The notes: generated by a model from the sequence alone, not told the origin. A DNA stretch of 64,000 nt from JBDHTQ01 sp039808765 (GCA_039808765.1 JBDHTQ010000002.1:124001-188000); one strand, 5' to 3'. Counted from the first letter of the stretch, positions 1 to 8,712 are shown. Numbers and translations: made by a program.

Positions 1-229
1 CATCGGGAATAGGAGAGATATAGATGTCGATACCAGGGATGGGTGATTCGTTTATTTTTTGGCCGACGCAAGCCAGAACCGGCGTAAAATTAGTGATATT
101 GGCAACGGGATCTTTTTGGGGAAAATATAAGCTGGATTCACGCTCTTTTGCTGCAATAGAGCACCCACCAATGATCAACGTCAGCGGTAAGAATAAAAGT
201 GTTTTTGTCCAGCTTAAAAGCGACCACAT
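1..229 (-). CDS. Partial CsgG/HfaB-like outer-membrane lipoprotein
   Basis: The first 76 residues are visible; the gene runs off the left edge. It starts with a lipoprotein signal peptide ending in the lipobox LIIGGC (Cys23). The mature start includes ITNFTPVLACVG and a later IPGIDIYISPIPD. This resembles the start of HfaB/CsgG-family secretion lipoproteins, where an NPTPxxxALxCL stretch is followed by an RIxVGxIxD strand; I compared it from memory. CsgG-family proteins form outer-membrane pores that export curli or holdfast-anchor subunits. The ATG lies 16 bases inside the end of the preceding small exported-protein gene, so the two are translationally coupled. Most of the protein is unseen, so the family call is an inference. 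Confidence 0.5.
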   Translation of the reverse strand, partial: MWSLLSWTKTLLFLPLTLIIGGCSIAAKERESSLYFPQKDPVANITNFTPVLACVGQKINESPIPGIDIYISPIPD

Positions 230-513
230 TGAACAGATACCCCATCACGAATATTTACATTGAGATTTACATCTCCGTAAATGGGTTTATCCGTCACAAT
301 GCTTCCAACCATTACCGTACAGTTTTGACCAAATCCAGCTTGGGCGGAACTCCCCTTGAGAGTATTGCCGGAAATGCCTTTTTTTCCGTTAACATCGTTT
401 TGGGTTACGCGGTAATCATAATTTTTAAAACTCAGAGGCTGCATTTCTGCATAAGAAGGTGCCGCAAGCAATAGGCTACCAACAAGTACAGCTCCTGCGA
501 TTTTCGTAAACAT
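214..513 (-). CDS. Small exported protein, possible HfaA/CsgF-like accessory or minor subunit
   Basis: A 99-residue protein with a clear signal peptide (cleavage near APSYA-EM) and a short mature part rich in Asn, Gly and Val, with two Cys late in the chain. I chose the ATG at 513 because AAGGA sits seven bases upstream; the ATG five codons earlier has no Shine-Dalgarno sequence. The mature part contains VNGKKGISGN and GFGQNCTVMVGSIV, which loosely recall the small HfaA-type holdfast-anchor proteins. It lies between the repeat protein and the CsgG/HfaB-like lipoprotein on one strand, so a role as accessory or minor subunit of an exported fibre is the simplest reading. Alone, the sequence would be called hypothetical. 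Confidence 0.55.
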   Translation of the reverse strand: MFTKIAGAVLVGSLLLAAPSYAEMQPLSFKNYDYRVTQNDVNGKKGISGNTLKGSSAQAGFGQNCTVMVGSIVTDKPIYGDVNLNVNIRDGVSVQCGRF

Positions 514-547
514 TGCTTTTTCCTTCATTTGTAAAATCTGGTGAATA

Positions 548-593
548 TGATCACCCCTTCCTTAATCTAAGCGACCAAGGAAGGGGGGGATCA
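548..593 (-). promoter_or_regulatory. Intercistronic hairpin
   Basis: TGATCACCCCTTCCTT and its near-complement AAGGAAGGGG(ggg)ATCA form a long, strong stem around a 13-base loop between the repeat-protein gene and the next gene. No T-run follows on the minus strand, so it is unlikely to be a full terminator. It fits a partial terminator or an mRNA-stabilising 3' hairpin that would make the first gene the most abundant product, as is usual for fibre subunits. Confidence 0.6.
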
Positions 594-603
594 CAACTCA
601 ATA

Positions 604-1125
604 TTACTCTTTCGCACCAATCAACAGGGTGCTCTTGACACCATTACCTCTTACAGTGTGGCGAACTGCATTCGCTGACACGTCTGTGTACATTGACTTG
701 GGCATATCTTGTTTTGCATCCAAATCAGATGCGATTCCTGTTGTTACATCATTTTCCATACCATCTACGCGCTGTGCTACATCACGTTCAATGCTAGCCC
801 TGGCAACGAACGTGGAACGCATATCCATGTTACCATTTAAAAATCTGTCGTCTGCAAGTGTTGAGGCCAATGCCAGTTTTGATTGGTTATAGTTACCTGT
901 AACAATGTTGGAAACATCACCTGCTCTCACATCCGCTGTAAAATCGAGATACCCTTCACCTTTAGCAGAACCAATCAAAGTGGTAACATCTTGATCATTA
1001 CCCGTAATACTTTGTGTTACGGTCCCCGCGCGAACAGAGGACTCAAATCTTTCGTTAGCTTGGGCTGGAGCTGCAATAAGAAGAGCTAGAGCGGCGGCAA
1101 TAAAAAATTTTTGTGTGTTGATCAT
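604..1125 (-). CDS. Exported four-repeat protein, candidate curli-like fibre subunit
   Basis: A 173-residue protein with a signal peptide (cleavage near AQA-NE, residue 23). The mature part is about four degenerate repeats 35-42 residues apart: VRAGTVTQSITGN (31-43), VRAGDVSNIVTGN (66-78), ARASIERDVAQRVDG (108-122) and VSANAVRHTVRGN (149-161), each followed by a stretch such as TTLIGSA. Regular short strands with Asn/Gly turns are typical of curlin-type amyloid and HfaD-type anchor proteins, although the sequence is not a recognisable CsgA. It is first in an apparent operon with the small exported protein and the CsgG/HfaB-like lipoprotein. CGGAGT precedes the ATG. The repeats are seen; the fibre function is inferred. 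Confidence 0.55.
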   Translation of the reverse strand: MINTQKFFIAAALALLIAAPAQANERFESSVRAGTVTQSITGNDQDVTTLIGSAKGEGYLDFTADVRAGDVSNIVTGNYNQSKLALASTLADDRFLNGNMDMRSTFVARASIERDVAQRVDGMENDVTTGIASDLDAKQDMPKSMYTDVSANAVRHTVRGNGVKSTLLIGAKE

Positions 1126-1198
1126 GTTTAACTCCGATGTTTAAAGTTAAGCTTATGATTTGATTTTTATTTAAACCTCTTCATTCGCTTCAATTTTG

Positions 1199-1228
1199 AT
1201 AATAATGAAAATGGGGGGGGGAGTTCAA
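1199..1228 (-). promoter_or_regulatory. Predicted sigma70 promoter with a C9 spacer run
   Basis: On the minus strand, TTGAAC (1228-1223) and TATTAT (1204-1199) are separated by 18 bases that include nine consecutive C (1221-1213). This lies 74-103 bases before the start of the repeat-protein gene. Homopolymer runs between -35 and -10 are a known cause of slipped-strand phase variation, for example at the Neisseria opc promoter. The boxes are matched by eye. Confidence 0.5.
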
Positions 1229-1386
1229 AGCGCAAAAGATAAAATTTTAGCGAGTTATCGTTAAAAACTTTTGTGATAAGTATTAAAGAAAATTAACCAT
1301 ATTGCACCTGTCGACAGTCAATTTTTCGACGTGGCGTCAATCATAGACATTTTGACGAAGTGCTGTGCGCCTGTCTTGTTTGTCGA

Positions 1387-3393
1387 TCAGGCTAAATCAG
1401 CTTGTAAGAGCTTTCTTCCTCTAACGACGTGATGCATAAGATTGTTCCAAAAAAATGACATTAAGGTCGATTGTTTTGTACTTGATAAGATTTCAAAAAC
1501 ATTACGAGGATGTTGTGATGCTAGGTCAGTCTCCTGAATAATTGTGTAGGCTGGTCTATCATGATCAGCTCCCGGATAGAGCTGATTCTGGTAGCAATGT
1601 ACTTCAAGTGCGTCAAGAAGGGCTTCATGTGCTCTCGCACTACAATCTCTCTTTGCAGCTCTAACGATGACTGAATACAAGGGCGTTTGTACGCCTGTCT
1701 TTTTCAAGAGAGTAAAATTTATTTCCCTCAAAGCATCTGAATGATCTGTCAACAGGGATTTGACTTTTAAAACGTCACGCTTCGCGAAAGCTTCCATTAA
1801 ATCACTTTGGAGCACATCAAAATCTTCAATAGGTTTTTGCTCAACAGCCATCATCGTCACATCGCTGGCATTCTCAGCTTGACTGCGACTAATATAAGGT
1901 TCAACAATCCTCCATACAGCATTAGTTGCTGCTTGTGCGCTAGGGTGTGAACACTCGATGAACCATGGAAAAAACGCTCTTACTAATTTAGGATTATGAA
2001 CAATAAAAGTTTCTGCAGCGTTTACATCTTTGCTTAAAACGATTGCTGAAAAGTAGTCCATGAGCTTATCAGGATCGTTTGAAATTTTTAGTTGACTTAA
2101 ACAATATTTTTTGACCCCATCAATTTGGGAGTTAATGGCCAGGGCTCCAATATCAACATGAATACCCTGACTTTGAAAAGCTTCAAGGGCAATGGCTGAT
2201 AATGGATTATTGATTATTTTCTCTAACATTGCCTCAGCATCATTCGGTTTTTGTTGCCGATAGACACTGACAAGATAAGTAAAAAGATCTTTTTTAAATT
2301 GTGACGAAAAATTATTGTCGTACTTAAAATTAGTAAGAACATGAGTGTCTTTACCGTCTATTTGCGCTCCCATATCTATAAGCTGTTTCACAATCGACGC
2401 GTCGGGATCACATTCAAAATAGCGAGTATTATTGATGTCGTCATCTTCTTCTAATACAAGAAAATCAACATGAGTGTATAGGAGCTCGTTAAGTACGCCT
2501 TGGCTAATACGCAAAGATTGATGATCATTGTAAAATTTAATAGTTTTCGCATCTTTCCTAAAAATTGCCCATCGAAAACTGAGATTGTCTTGTTCTGAAA
2601 AGTAAACGCAATCACCTGAGGGCAATCTGTTAGCATGCAATCTGCCATCATCATCCATTTTTTGTTTGAGTAAACTGATAGAGGTATCTAAAAGACCAAG
2701 ACCCTCTTCGCTGAGTTTTTTACCAAAAACAACATTTTCAATCACTGCTTCAAAAAAGCTAACATCTCTTCTTTCAATCAAGGTGTCGAAAAAATCTTTA
2801 GCTGTGGAATCAAAAAGTGATGGTCGGTGATCACCATTAAATTTTTTAACCAACCAATGTCGTCTCTTCATTAATTCACTGGTTTCGGGAAATTCAACCG
2901 ACATAAAAAGTAAGTGTTCTATAGTTTTATCGCTTAAATAGAGCGTCAAAAAATCCTCATTGGTGTAATCATCTCGTACAAGTATTGACTTAAAAATTTC
3001 AGCAATATTTTCGTCAGATAATATCTTACCTAAATTATCACCATTAATTGTAGAATGCATAATCAGGTCATATGTATTTTGCCATGCTCGCTGAAAGCGT
3101 CTTTCAAGTGTTTTAGTTAAATTGCTTTGGTAATTCTCGTTTAGTTTGCTCTCAACGTCATTCAACCGGGGTGCAAGGAATAAATGATAAGCTGTTTTTG
3201 TTGGGGCTGTATCATTTTTTTCTTCGGAAAAAAATGCTATTGCCGCTTTAATTCTATCGTCGATGCTATTGAAAACACTCACTTCATTACCATCAAGAGC
3301 CGCCAACATCTCAAGTGTTTGTGGGGCTCTATTTTTCAAGAGGGTGATTATAGCATTCCCACCAGAATTTATGTTTGCTTCTATTAATGCCAT
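1387..3393 (-). CDS. Large unknown protein, 5' end uncertain
   Basis: A mostly helical 668-residue protein with no signal peptide or obvious membrane segment. I recognise no family. A short stretch around residues 330-350 (SIVKQLIDMGAQIDGKDTHV) and another near the C-terminus have an ankyrin-like look, but no full repeat array is convincing. The internal ATG at 3393 has a poor ribosome binding site. The same frame stays open and protein-like for 96 more codons upstream, to a TGA at 3684-3682, with no ATG, GTG or TTG start. An ATG at 3638 sits in the neighbouring frame, so a one-base indel near the 5' end is likely. The real protein is probably about 750 residues, or the gene is a recent pseudogene. 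Confidence 0.6.
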   Translation of the reverse strand: MALIEANINSGGNAIITLLKNRAPQTLEMLAALDGNEVSVFNSIDDRIKAAIAFFSEEKNDTAPTKTAYHLFLAPRLNDVESKLNENYQSNLTKTLERRFQRAWQNTYDLIMHSTINGDNLGKILSDENIAEIFKSILVRDDYTNEDFLTLYLSDKTIEHLLFMSVEFPETSELMKRRHWLVKKFNGDHRPSLFDSTAKDFFDTLIERRDVSFFEAVIENVVFGKKLSEEGLGLLDTSISLLKQKMDDDGRLHANRLPSGDCVYFSEQDNLSFRWAIFRKDAKTIKFYNDHQSLRISQGVLNELLYTHVDFLVLEEDDDINNTRYFECDPDASIVKQLIDMGAQIDGKDTHVLTNFKYDNNFSSQFKKDLFTYLVSVYRQQKPNDAEAMLEKIINNPLSAIALEAFQSQGIHVDIGALAINSQIDGVKKYCLSQLKISNDPDKLMDYFSAIVLSKDVNAAETFIVHNPKLVRAFFPWFIECSHPSAQAATNAVWRIVEPYISRSQAENASDVTMMAVEQKPIEDFDVLQSDLMEAFAKRDVLKVKSLLTDHSDALREINFTLLKKTGVQTPLYSVIVRAAKRDCSARAHEALLDALEVHCYQNQLYPGADHDRPAYTIIQETDLASQHPRNVFEILSSTKQSTLMSFFWNNLMHHVVRGRKLLQADLA

Positions 3394-3638
3394 GCACAGA
3401 AGTCTTTTTGAAAAAGAAATATCTCTTCCATATATTTTTTCTGCAAGTGTGATTAGGGTTAAATAATGGGCAGGAAAGATTGGTGATGTTCTAAGTGTCG
3501 ATAGAAAACCACTGTATAAGGCTTTAATTCTGTCAACGCCAAAATTATGCTGATTAGCAGTGCTAAAAACATCAAAAAATTCTTTACAACTAATTTCAAT
3601 ATCAATGCTATTTTCGAATTGGATTCTTGTGTTGTCAT

Positions 3639-3826
3639 AATATAACCTTTTTAATTTTAGATTGGATTTTGAATAATTTGTTCAATCTGTTGATAAAGAA
3701 ATTTGAAATCGACTTCAATGATAAAAGTATTCTCTGTCACGGGCATTTCTTTGATTGTTCTGGTCGGTGAATGTGCTACGTTGAACAAAATCATGCGGAT
3801 TTAAACATTGAAAGATTGGGGGCTAC
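3639..3826. other. Intergenic region
   Basis: Divergent, AT-rich region between the large unknown gene (minus) and the DUF4396 gene (plus). I see no RNA gene or clear operator in it. Confidence 0.4.
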
Positions 3827-4318
3827 GTGCATCAAGAACAACAAGCTTCATGTTGCCATTCACATAGCTCTGAACAAAAGCGTTCAGATCGTAATGTGCT
3901 TATTAAGACGTCTATTTATGCGACCATTCATTGTTTAACGGGCTGTTCAATCGGTGAGGTTTTGGGGCTTGCTTTGGGCGTCGCGTTGGGGCTGAGTGTT
4001 TGGTATATTATGCTACTAAGCACCGCTTTGGCGTTTATCATAGGCTTTTCTTTGGCTGTTTTTCCTTTGATGAAGGCACAATCATTAACGTTGTTAGAGG
4101 CGTTTAAGGTCTTGTGGCTTGGGGAGGTCATTTCCATTACCGTGATGGAAATTGTGATGAACTTCGTTGATTACCACGTTGGGGGCATGCAAGTTCAATC
4201 CTTGCAAAATCCACAATTTTACGTCGGGATTGCACTCGCTATCCCAGCTGGGTTTCTCGCCGCATGGCCAGTTAATTACCTCCTGATAAAACATGAAATT
4301 AAGCGAAAGTGCCATTAG
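3827..4318 (+). CDS. DUF4396 family membrane protein
   Basis: A 163-residue protein starting at GTG, with GGGGG a few bases upstream. A Cys/His-rich N-terminus (CCHSHSS) precedes a hydrophobic core with about four membrane segments (roughly 48-66, 70-92, 98-118 and 134-155). The motif TIHCLTGCSIGEVLG near residue 40 is characteristic of DUF4396 proteins, whose function is not established; some occur near metal-related genes. The Cys/His cluster would suit metal binding, but that is a guess. It stands alone, with the O-acetylation pair starting 99 bases downstream. Confidence 0.75.
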   Translation: MHQEQQASCCHSHSSEQKRSDRNVLIKTSIYATIHCLTGCSIGEVLGLALGVALGLSVWYIMLLSTALAFIIGFSLAVFPLMKAQSLTLLEAFKVLWLGEVISITVMEIVMNFVDYHVGGMQVQSLQNPQFYVGIALAIPAGFLAAWPVNYLLIKHEIKRKCH

Positions 4319-4417
4319 CACGCTGAATTCCATTTTTCTGTAGCATAATAAGTTCAAGCTGATTATAGAAAATTGGGTTGTTTTTAGTCATCTAACCGGG
4401 GTGAAGGGGGCTAAGGC

Positions 4418-5905
4418 GTGCTTTTTAATTCATACCTCTTTCTGTTAATTTTTGCGCCTATCTGTTACCTTGGTTGTTTTTGGCTGGGAAAACGTCATAC
4501 GATGTATGCCACGCTTTGGCTGGGTTTGGCATCACTGGTCTTTTATGGATCATGGAACCCGTGGTTTTTACCTGTTCTTCTGATTTCAATTGTTCTTAAT
4601 TACGGCGCAGGACGTTTGATATCTCGCATGGGAAAGCCGGGTTGTTTTAAGCGCAAGCTTGTCCTTGGTGTTGCAATTGCCGCCAATCTTTTGGCTTTGG
4701 GGTACTACAAATATGCAGGCTTTTTTGTTCACACAATAGACCAAGTGATGGGCCTTGGTTGGACATTGAGCGGAATTGTTTTGCCGTTGGGTATTTCATT
4801 TTTTACCTTCACGCAGATTGCTTACTTGGTTGATACTGCAATCGGAAAAAGTACAGAAGAAAATTTCTTTCGTTATCTGCTGTTCGTCAGTTATTTTCCG
4901 CATCTGATTGCCGGGCCGGTGATTCATCATAAAGATGTGATGCCGCAGTTTGCCAATCCAAATGCCTTTAAGTTTAAGCGTGAAAATTTTGCTGTTGGAG
5001 CGGGAATTTTTATTATAGGTCTTTTTAAAAAATGTTTTTTTGCCGATAATGTCGCTGTGTATGTTACACCGGTTTTTGACGGCGCAGGCCAAATGAGCGG
5101 ACAAGCTCTCCATCCTCTTGACGCTTGGAGCGGTGTAATCGCGTATACACTGCAAATTTATTATGATTTTTCTGGATATTCGGACATGGCTATTGGCTTG
5201 TCTCTAATGCTGAATGTACGTCTGCCACTTAATTTTAATTCACCTTATCAAGCGCGTAGCATTATTGATTTTTGGAAGCGGTGGCATATTTCGCTATCGA
5301 ATTTTTTGCGTGATTATCTTTATATTTCGCTGGGTGGCAACCGCCGTGGCGCTTTTCGTCGATACACTAACCTTTTAATTACGATGCTGATCGGTGGATT
5401 TTGGCATGGCGCAGGTTGGACGTTTATAATTTGGGGTGGTTTGCATGGAACATACCTTGTCATCAACCATGCTTGGCGCGCTATGCGGATGCGTATGACA
5501 CTTACAGTGACGACTTTTGAGCAGATTTTTGCTTGGGGATTGACGATGTTGGCCGTGATCGTGGCATGGACCTTTTTTCGTGCGCATACATTGTCCGAGG
5601 CAATTACCCTTTTACAATCGATGTTTTTTGTTCATGATCAAGCTGGCCTTGACTTGTTTACCGCCCCGGAACGAATGCAGGTATGGTTGTGGATTATTCC
5701 CCTAAGCATCATTGCGTTTGTGGCCCCGAATAGCCAGGCTGTGATTGAGCGTTTTTTTGCTGGCCGTACACCCTACATTACGACCGTAGAGGGGGGCGTG
5801 TGGCGAGGGCCGACGAAAGCGTTTAGCATCGGATTGGGGATTCTGTTTGGGCTTGCGCTCATGAACCTTCTTAAGCCGGCAGAGTTTCTCTACTTTAATT
5901 TCTAA
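4418..5905 (+). CDS. MBOAT family O-acyltransferase (AlgI-like)
   Basis: A 495-residue polytopic membrane protein with a GTG start. It has the MBOAT hallmarks: DFWKRWHISLSNFLRDY near residue 284, followed by SLGGNRRG, and GGFWHGAGW with the presumed catalytic histidine at residue 330. Family members such as AlgI and PatA bring acetyl groups across the inner membrane to modify exopolysaccharide or peptidoglycan. The next gene, eight bases downstream, encodes a membrane-anchored SGNH-like protein, the usual periplasmic partner that completes O-acetyl transfer. No polysaccharide synthase genes lie nearby, so the acceptor is unknown. Confidence 0.9.
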   Translation: MLFNSYLFLLIFAPICYLGCFWLGKRHTMYATLWLGLASLVFYGSWNPWFLPVLLISIVLNYGAGRLISRMGKPGCFKRKLVLGVAIAANLLALGYYKYAGFFVHTIDQVMGLGWTLSGIVLPLGISFFTFTQIAYLVDTAIGKSTEENFFRYLLFVSYFPHLIAGPVIHHKDVMPQFANPNAFKFKRENFAVGAGIFIIGLFKKCFFADNVAVYVTPVFDGAGQMSGQALHPLDAWSGVIAYTLQIYYDFSGYSDMAIGLSLMLNVRLPLNFNSPYQARSIIDFWKRWHISLSNFLRDYLYISLGGNRRGAFRRYTNLLITMLIGGFWHGAGWTFIIWGGLHGTYLVINHAWRAMRMRMTLTVTTFEQIFAWGLTMLAVIVAWTFFRAHTLSEAITLLQSMFFVHDQAGLDLFTAPERMQVWLWIIPLSIIAFVAPNSQAVIERFFAGRTPYITTVEGGVWRGPTKAFSIGLGILFGLALMNLLKPAEFLYFNF

Positions 5906-5913
5906 GGCAGTCA

Positions 5914-6981
5914 ATGACGAATGTTTTAAAGCCTCATCAGTTTTTTCTTACACTCTTCGCGACGGTTGTTGTTGTTTTTTGGGGGGGCAGTATTTTGCCC
6001 CACAATGATTATATAAAGTTTCAGGTGCTAACTCAAAGCAGCGTTCATTTTTTACGCGCGCAATGGATTTATGAACGTATTCATTTTGATTCAACGCCCA
6101 TTGATGTTGCTTTCATCGGGACGTCACATACGCAGTCCGGTATTGATTCTGAACGGGTAGAACAAAGCTTTCAAAAACATATACATCATCCGATTCACGT
6201 TGTTAATTTTGCTTTGCCACAATTGGGACGTGACCTGCATTATGCGGTTGTGCGAGAGCTGCTTTCGTCTCGTGCAATTAAAACGCTGGTGATTGAAGTG
6301 CAAGAAGGTGAATCGCGAGCACCACACCCATTATTTTGGCGCCTCGCCGATGCGCGGGACATTTTAAACGGGCCGTGGGTGATTAATGCTGATCTGCTCT
6401 CAATGATGGCTGAGTTTCCGCTAAGGCAAACGCAACTGTTTTTGAAGTCAAGCATTCCTGCGCTCTTTGATGGCATGCAGACGTCTTTTAATCCGGCGAA
6501 ATATGAAGGTGCACATTGGAACGATACATGGGAAATCCATGGCTTTAATGAAGTTCGGACGATTGAGCACACCGAGGCTGACTTTGATGCTGAAGTTAAG
6601 CATTTGACCGAGCAATTTAACCAAAAACAAGCGTTAGGGCAGCGTCTTACTTTTCCCGTTTTCAGCCCTTATAGTCTGCTTTATCGCTATAATTTTGTTT
6701 ATCTTGAAAAAATTATAAAGCTGGCACAAGCGAAAAATGTGCGTATTCTCTTTCTTTATCTGCCCTTTTTTCACGGGCCTGAAAAACCAATTCACGAAGC
6801 GTTTTTAGAATCTCACGGCACTTTTTTAAACCCACAGAAAGGTCTTTTAGATGCCCGCAATTGGCAAAATGCCGAGCATCTGAATGTGTATGGTGCTCGT
6901 TGGCTTTCTGACTGGATGGGGCATGCCTTGGCGATTGTTCCGGAAGCGACGTTAGGCTCGTATGATATTCCCATTAAATAA
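5914..6981 (+). CDS. SGNH-like periplasmic partner of the MBOAT acyltransferase
   Basis: A 355-residue protein with one N-terminal membrane anchor (residues 10-28) and a periplasmic domain. The motif VAFIGTSHTQSGID puts a nucleophile-type serine at position 71 within GTSHT, and NAEHLNVYGA near residue 325 gives the histidine of a D/E-x-x-H-type SGNH triad; both are arranged as in AlgJ/AlgX-like acetyltransferases. It starts eight bases after the MBOAT gene and is surely co-transcribed. It probably moves the acetyl group delivered by the membrane protein to a periplasmic polymer. The family is fairly clear; the substrate is unknown. Confidence 0.75.
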   Translation: MTNVLKPHQFFLTLFATVVVVFWGGSILPHNDYIKFQVLTQSSVHFLRAQWIYERIHFDSTPIDVAFIGTSHTQSGIDSERVEQSFQKHIHHPIHVVNFALPQLGRDLHYAVVRELLSSRAIKTLVIEVQEGESRAPHPLFWRLADARDILNGPWVINADLLSMMAEFPLRQTQLFLKSSIPALFDGMQTSFNPAKYEGAHWNDTWEIHGFNEVRTIEHTEADFDAEVKHLTEQFNQKQALGQRLTFPVFSPYSLLYRYNFVYLEKIIKLAQAKNVRILFLYLPFFHGPEKPIHEAFLESHGTFLNPQKGLLDARNWQNAEHLNVYGARWLSDWMGHALAIVPEATLGSYDIPIK

Positions 6982-7096
6982 AGGATCAGCAAACGGGTTG
7001 CTTTACGGCATATAAGATCAGCTGTGCTTGACATTTCTGGGAGAGGTTATTACCACATGTTATACTTGATTCCTTTTCAATTTGCTTAGGCTTGCC

Positions 7097-8125
7097 ATGA
7101 CACTTTCACCCCCTCCGTCCTCATTTTACCAAACGGATGTTGTCATCATCGGCGCGGGGCCGGTGGGACTGTTTGCGATCTTTGAATGTGGCATGCTTAA
7201 GCTTAAAACCCACGTTATTGATGCGCTTGAAACTGTTGGTGGGCAATGCAGTGCGCTCTATCCCGAAAAACCGATTTATGACATTCCGGCGCATCCAGCA
7301 ATTGAGGCTGGACAGTTAATAGAGCGATTAACCGAGCAGGCCCGACCTTTTGATCCCGTTTATCACCTTAACCAGCAAGTTGTTCGCTTAAAGCGGGATG
7401 ATGATCGCGCATGGTTGGTCACAACCAGCAAAGGGACCACAATTAAAGCATCGGCTGTTATCGTCGCGGCGGGAGGGGGGGCCTTTGGGCCTAACCGTCC
7501 GCCTCTCGACAATCTGCATCTTTATGAACAATCTTCCGTTCATTACTACGTGAGAAATAAAGCTCACTTTAAAGGGAAAAAAGTTGTGATTGCCGGCGGA
7601 GGGGATAGTGCCGTGGATTGGGCTTTGGCCTTGCATGACATAGCTCAGAGTGTTTCTTTGGTTCACCGTCGGCACAAATTTCGCGCGGCACCGGAAAGTT
7701 TAGACAGATTGGAAAAATTGGCAAATGATGGCAAAATTTCACTCATTACGCCCTATCAGTTGAGTGGTCTCGAAGGGGCCGATGGACAACTTGAAGCCGT
7801 ACGAGTGGCTGATCTTGACCAGAACGAAAAGACGATTGAGGCGGATTGCCTACTTCCTTTCTTCGGATTATCAATGGAGCTGGGACCCATTCAGGAGTGG
7901 GGATTAGGATTAGATAAAAATCATATCGCAGTGCAGTCTCACAATATGTCGACAACAGAAGAAGGAATTTTTGCGATCGGCGATATTTGCACATATCCTG
8001 GTAAATTAAAATTGATTCTCTGTGGATTTAGTGAAGCAGCTTTCGCGGCGCATGGAGCGTGCAGGATCATCCGTCCAGATGAACTCCTGCACTTTGAATA
8101 CTCCACCAGCAAGGGCGTGCCTTGA
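7097..8125 (+). CDS. Ferredoxin--NADP reductase, thioredoxin-reductase-like type
   Basis: A 342-residue flavoprotein. The N-terminal FAD motif is VVIIGAGPVGLFAIFECGM and the internal NADPH motif is VIAGGGDSAVDWALAL. The signature GGQCSALYPEKPIYDIP distinguishes this type (YumC-like, FNR2) from true thioredoxin reductase, and the redox CxxC pair is absent. The C-terminal GIFAIGDICTYPGK closes the FAD site. These enzymes move electrons between NADPH and ferredoxin. I chose the ATG at 7097 over the in-frame TTG five codons earlier because it is the better start codon. The gene converges on the small membrane-protein gene downstream. Confidence 0.9.
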   Translation: MTLSPPPSSFYQTDVVIIGAGPVGLFAIFECGMLKLKTHVIDALETVGGQCSALYPEKPIYDIPAHPAIEAGQLIERLTEQARPFDPVYHLNQQVVRLKRDDDRAWLVTTSKGTTIKASAVIVAAGGGAFGPNRPPLDNLHLYEQSSVHYYVRNKAHFKGKKVVIAGGGDSAVDWALALHDIAQSVSLVHRRHKFRAAPESLDRLEKLANDGKISLITPYQLSGLEGADGQLEAVRVADLDQNEKTIEADCLLPFFGLSMELGPIQEWGLGLDKNHIAVQSHNMSTTEEGIFAIGDICTYPGKLKLILCGFSEAAFAAHGACRIIRPDELLHFEYSTSKGVP

Positions 8126-8147
8126 TCAAAGACAGGCCACCGTTGTT

Positions 8148-8396
8148 TTAGTTTTTGCCATTCACGGCATCTTTAACGCTGTCCCCTACTTGTTCTGCGG
8201 GAGATTTGTCCTTTAGTTCATCCGCTGCATTGTCTAAGCCGTTCGACATTTCATCTGCGGCATCGCTAAGACGTTCGCCGGTGGTGCGATTGTCGTGCAT
8301 GGAGTTATAAGCAATATACCCTGTGCCAATGACCAGCAATGTTAAAAGCACGACCACAATAGGCATAAAAGACGATGTATTTTGTTTATTAGACAT
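8148..8396 (-). CDS. Small membrane-anchored protein
   Basis: An 82-residue protein with one membrane segment (residues 10-30, PIVVVLLTLLVIGTGYIAY) and a charged helical tail with heptad-like Ala-Asp repeats (RLSDAADEMSNGLDNAADEL). Tails of this kind occur in small stress- or envelope-associated proteins, but I do not recognise a named family. It lies 70 bases downstream of the glycine-zipper lipoprotein gene on the same strand and may share its EcfG-type promoter. Confidence 0.65.
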   Translation of the reverse strand: MSNKQNTSSFMPIVVVLLTLLVIGTGYIAYNSMHDNRTTGERLSDAADEMSNGLDNAADELKDKSPAEQVGDSVKDAVNGKN

Positions 8397-8466
8397 CTGA
8401 TGTATCCCTTTTTATCGTGTTAAGACGGTATTGTGCCAAGTTTGGCTTTTTACGCACGTTGAAGAA

Positions 8467-8712
8467 CTAACGACCATTTTTCTTTTCGTTTTGGTCGTAA
8501 ATATAGCCTGCACCAGCCCCTACTGCCGCGCCAACCGCTGCACCGCAGCTTACACAGCCGCCAGTGAGCACGGTTCCTGCTGTACCCACACCGGCACCAA
8601 TCCCTGCACCCGAAAGTGTGCGCTGTTGGGTTTCACTCATATTCGAGCATGCAGCAAGTGAAAGTATAAGCAAACCAGCCGCTAATTTTGGAATGGAAGT
8701 TGTTATTGACAT
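8467..8712 (-). CDS. Glycine-zipper lipoprotein
   Basis: An 81-residue lipoprotein with a signal sequence and lipobox (SLAAC, Cys at about position 19). A glycine-zipper segment follows (GAGIGAGVGTAGTV, then GAAVGAAVGAGAGYIYD), as in small outer-membrane lipoproteins such as the 17-kDa antigen/OsmB type. I chose the ATG at 8712 because AAGGAG lies just upstream; a longer frame to 8799 has no such site. A near-perfect EcfG-type promoter lies 87-111 bases upstream, suggesting induction under general stress. Confidence 0.8.
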   Translation of the reverse strand: MSITTSIPKLAAGLLILSLAACSNMSETQQRTLSGAGIGAGVGTAGTVLTGGCVSCGAAVGAAVGAGAGYIYDQNEKKNGR

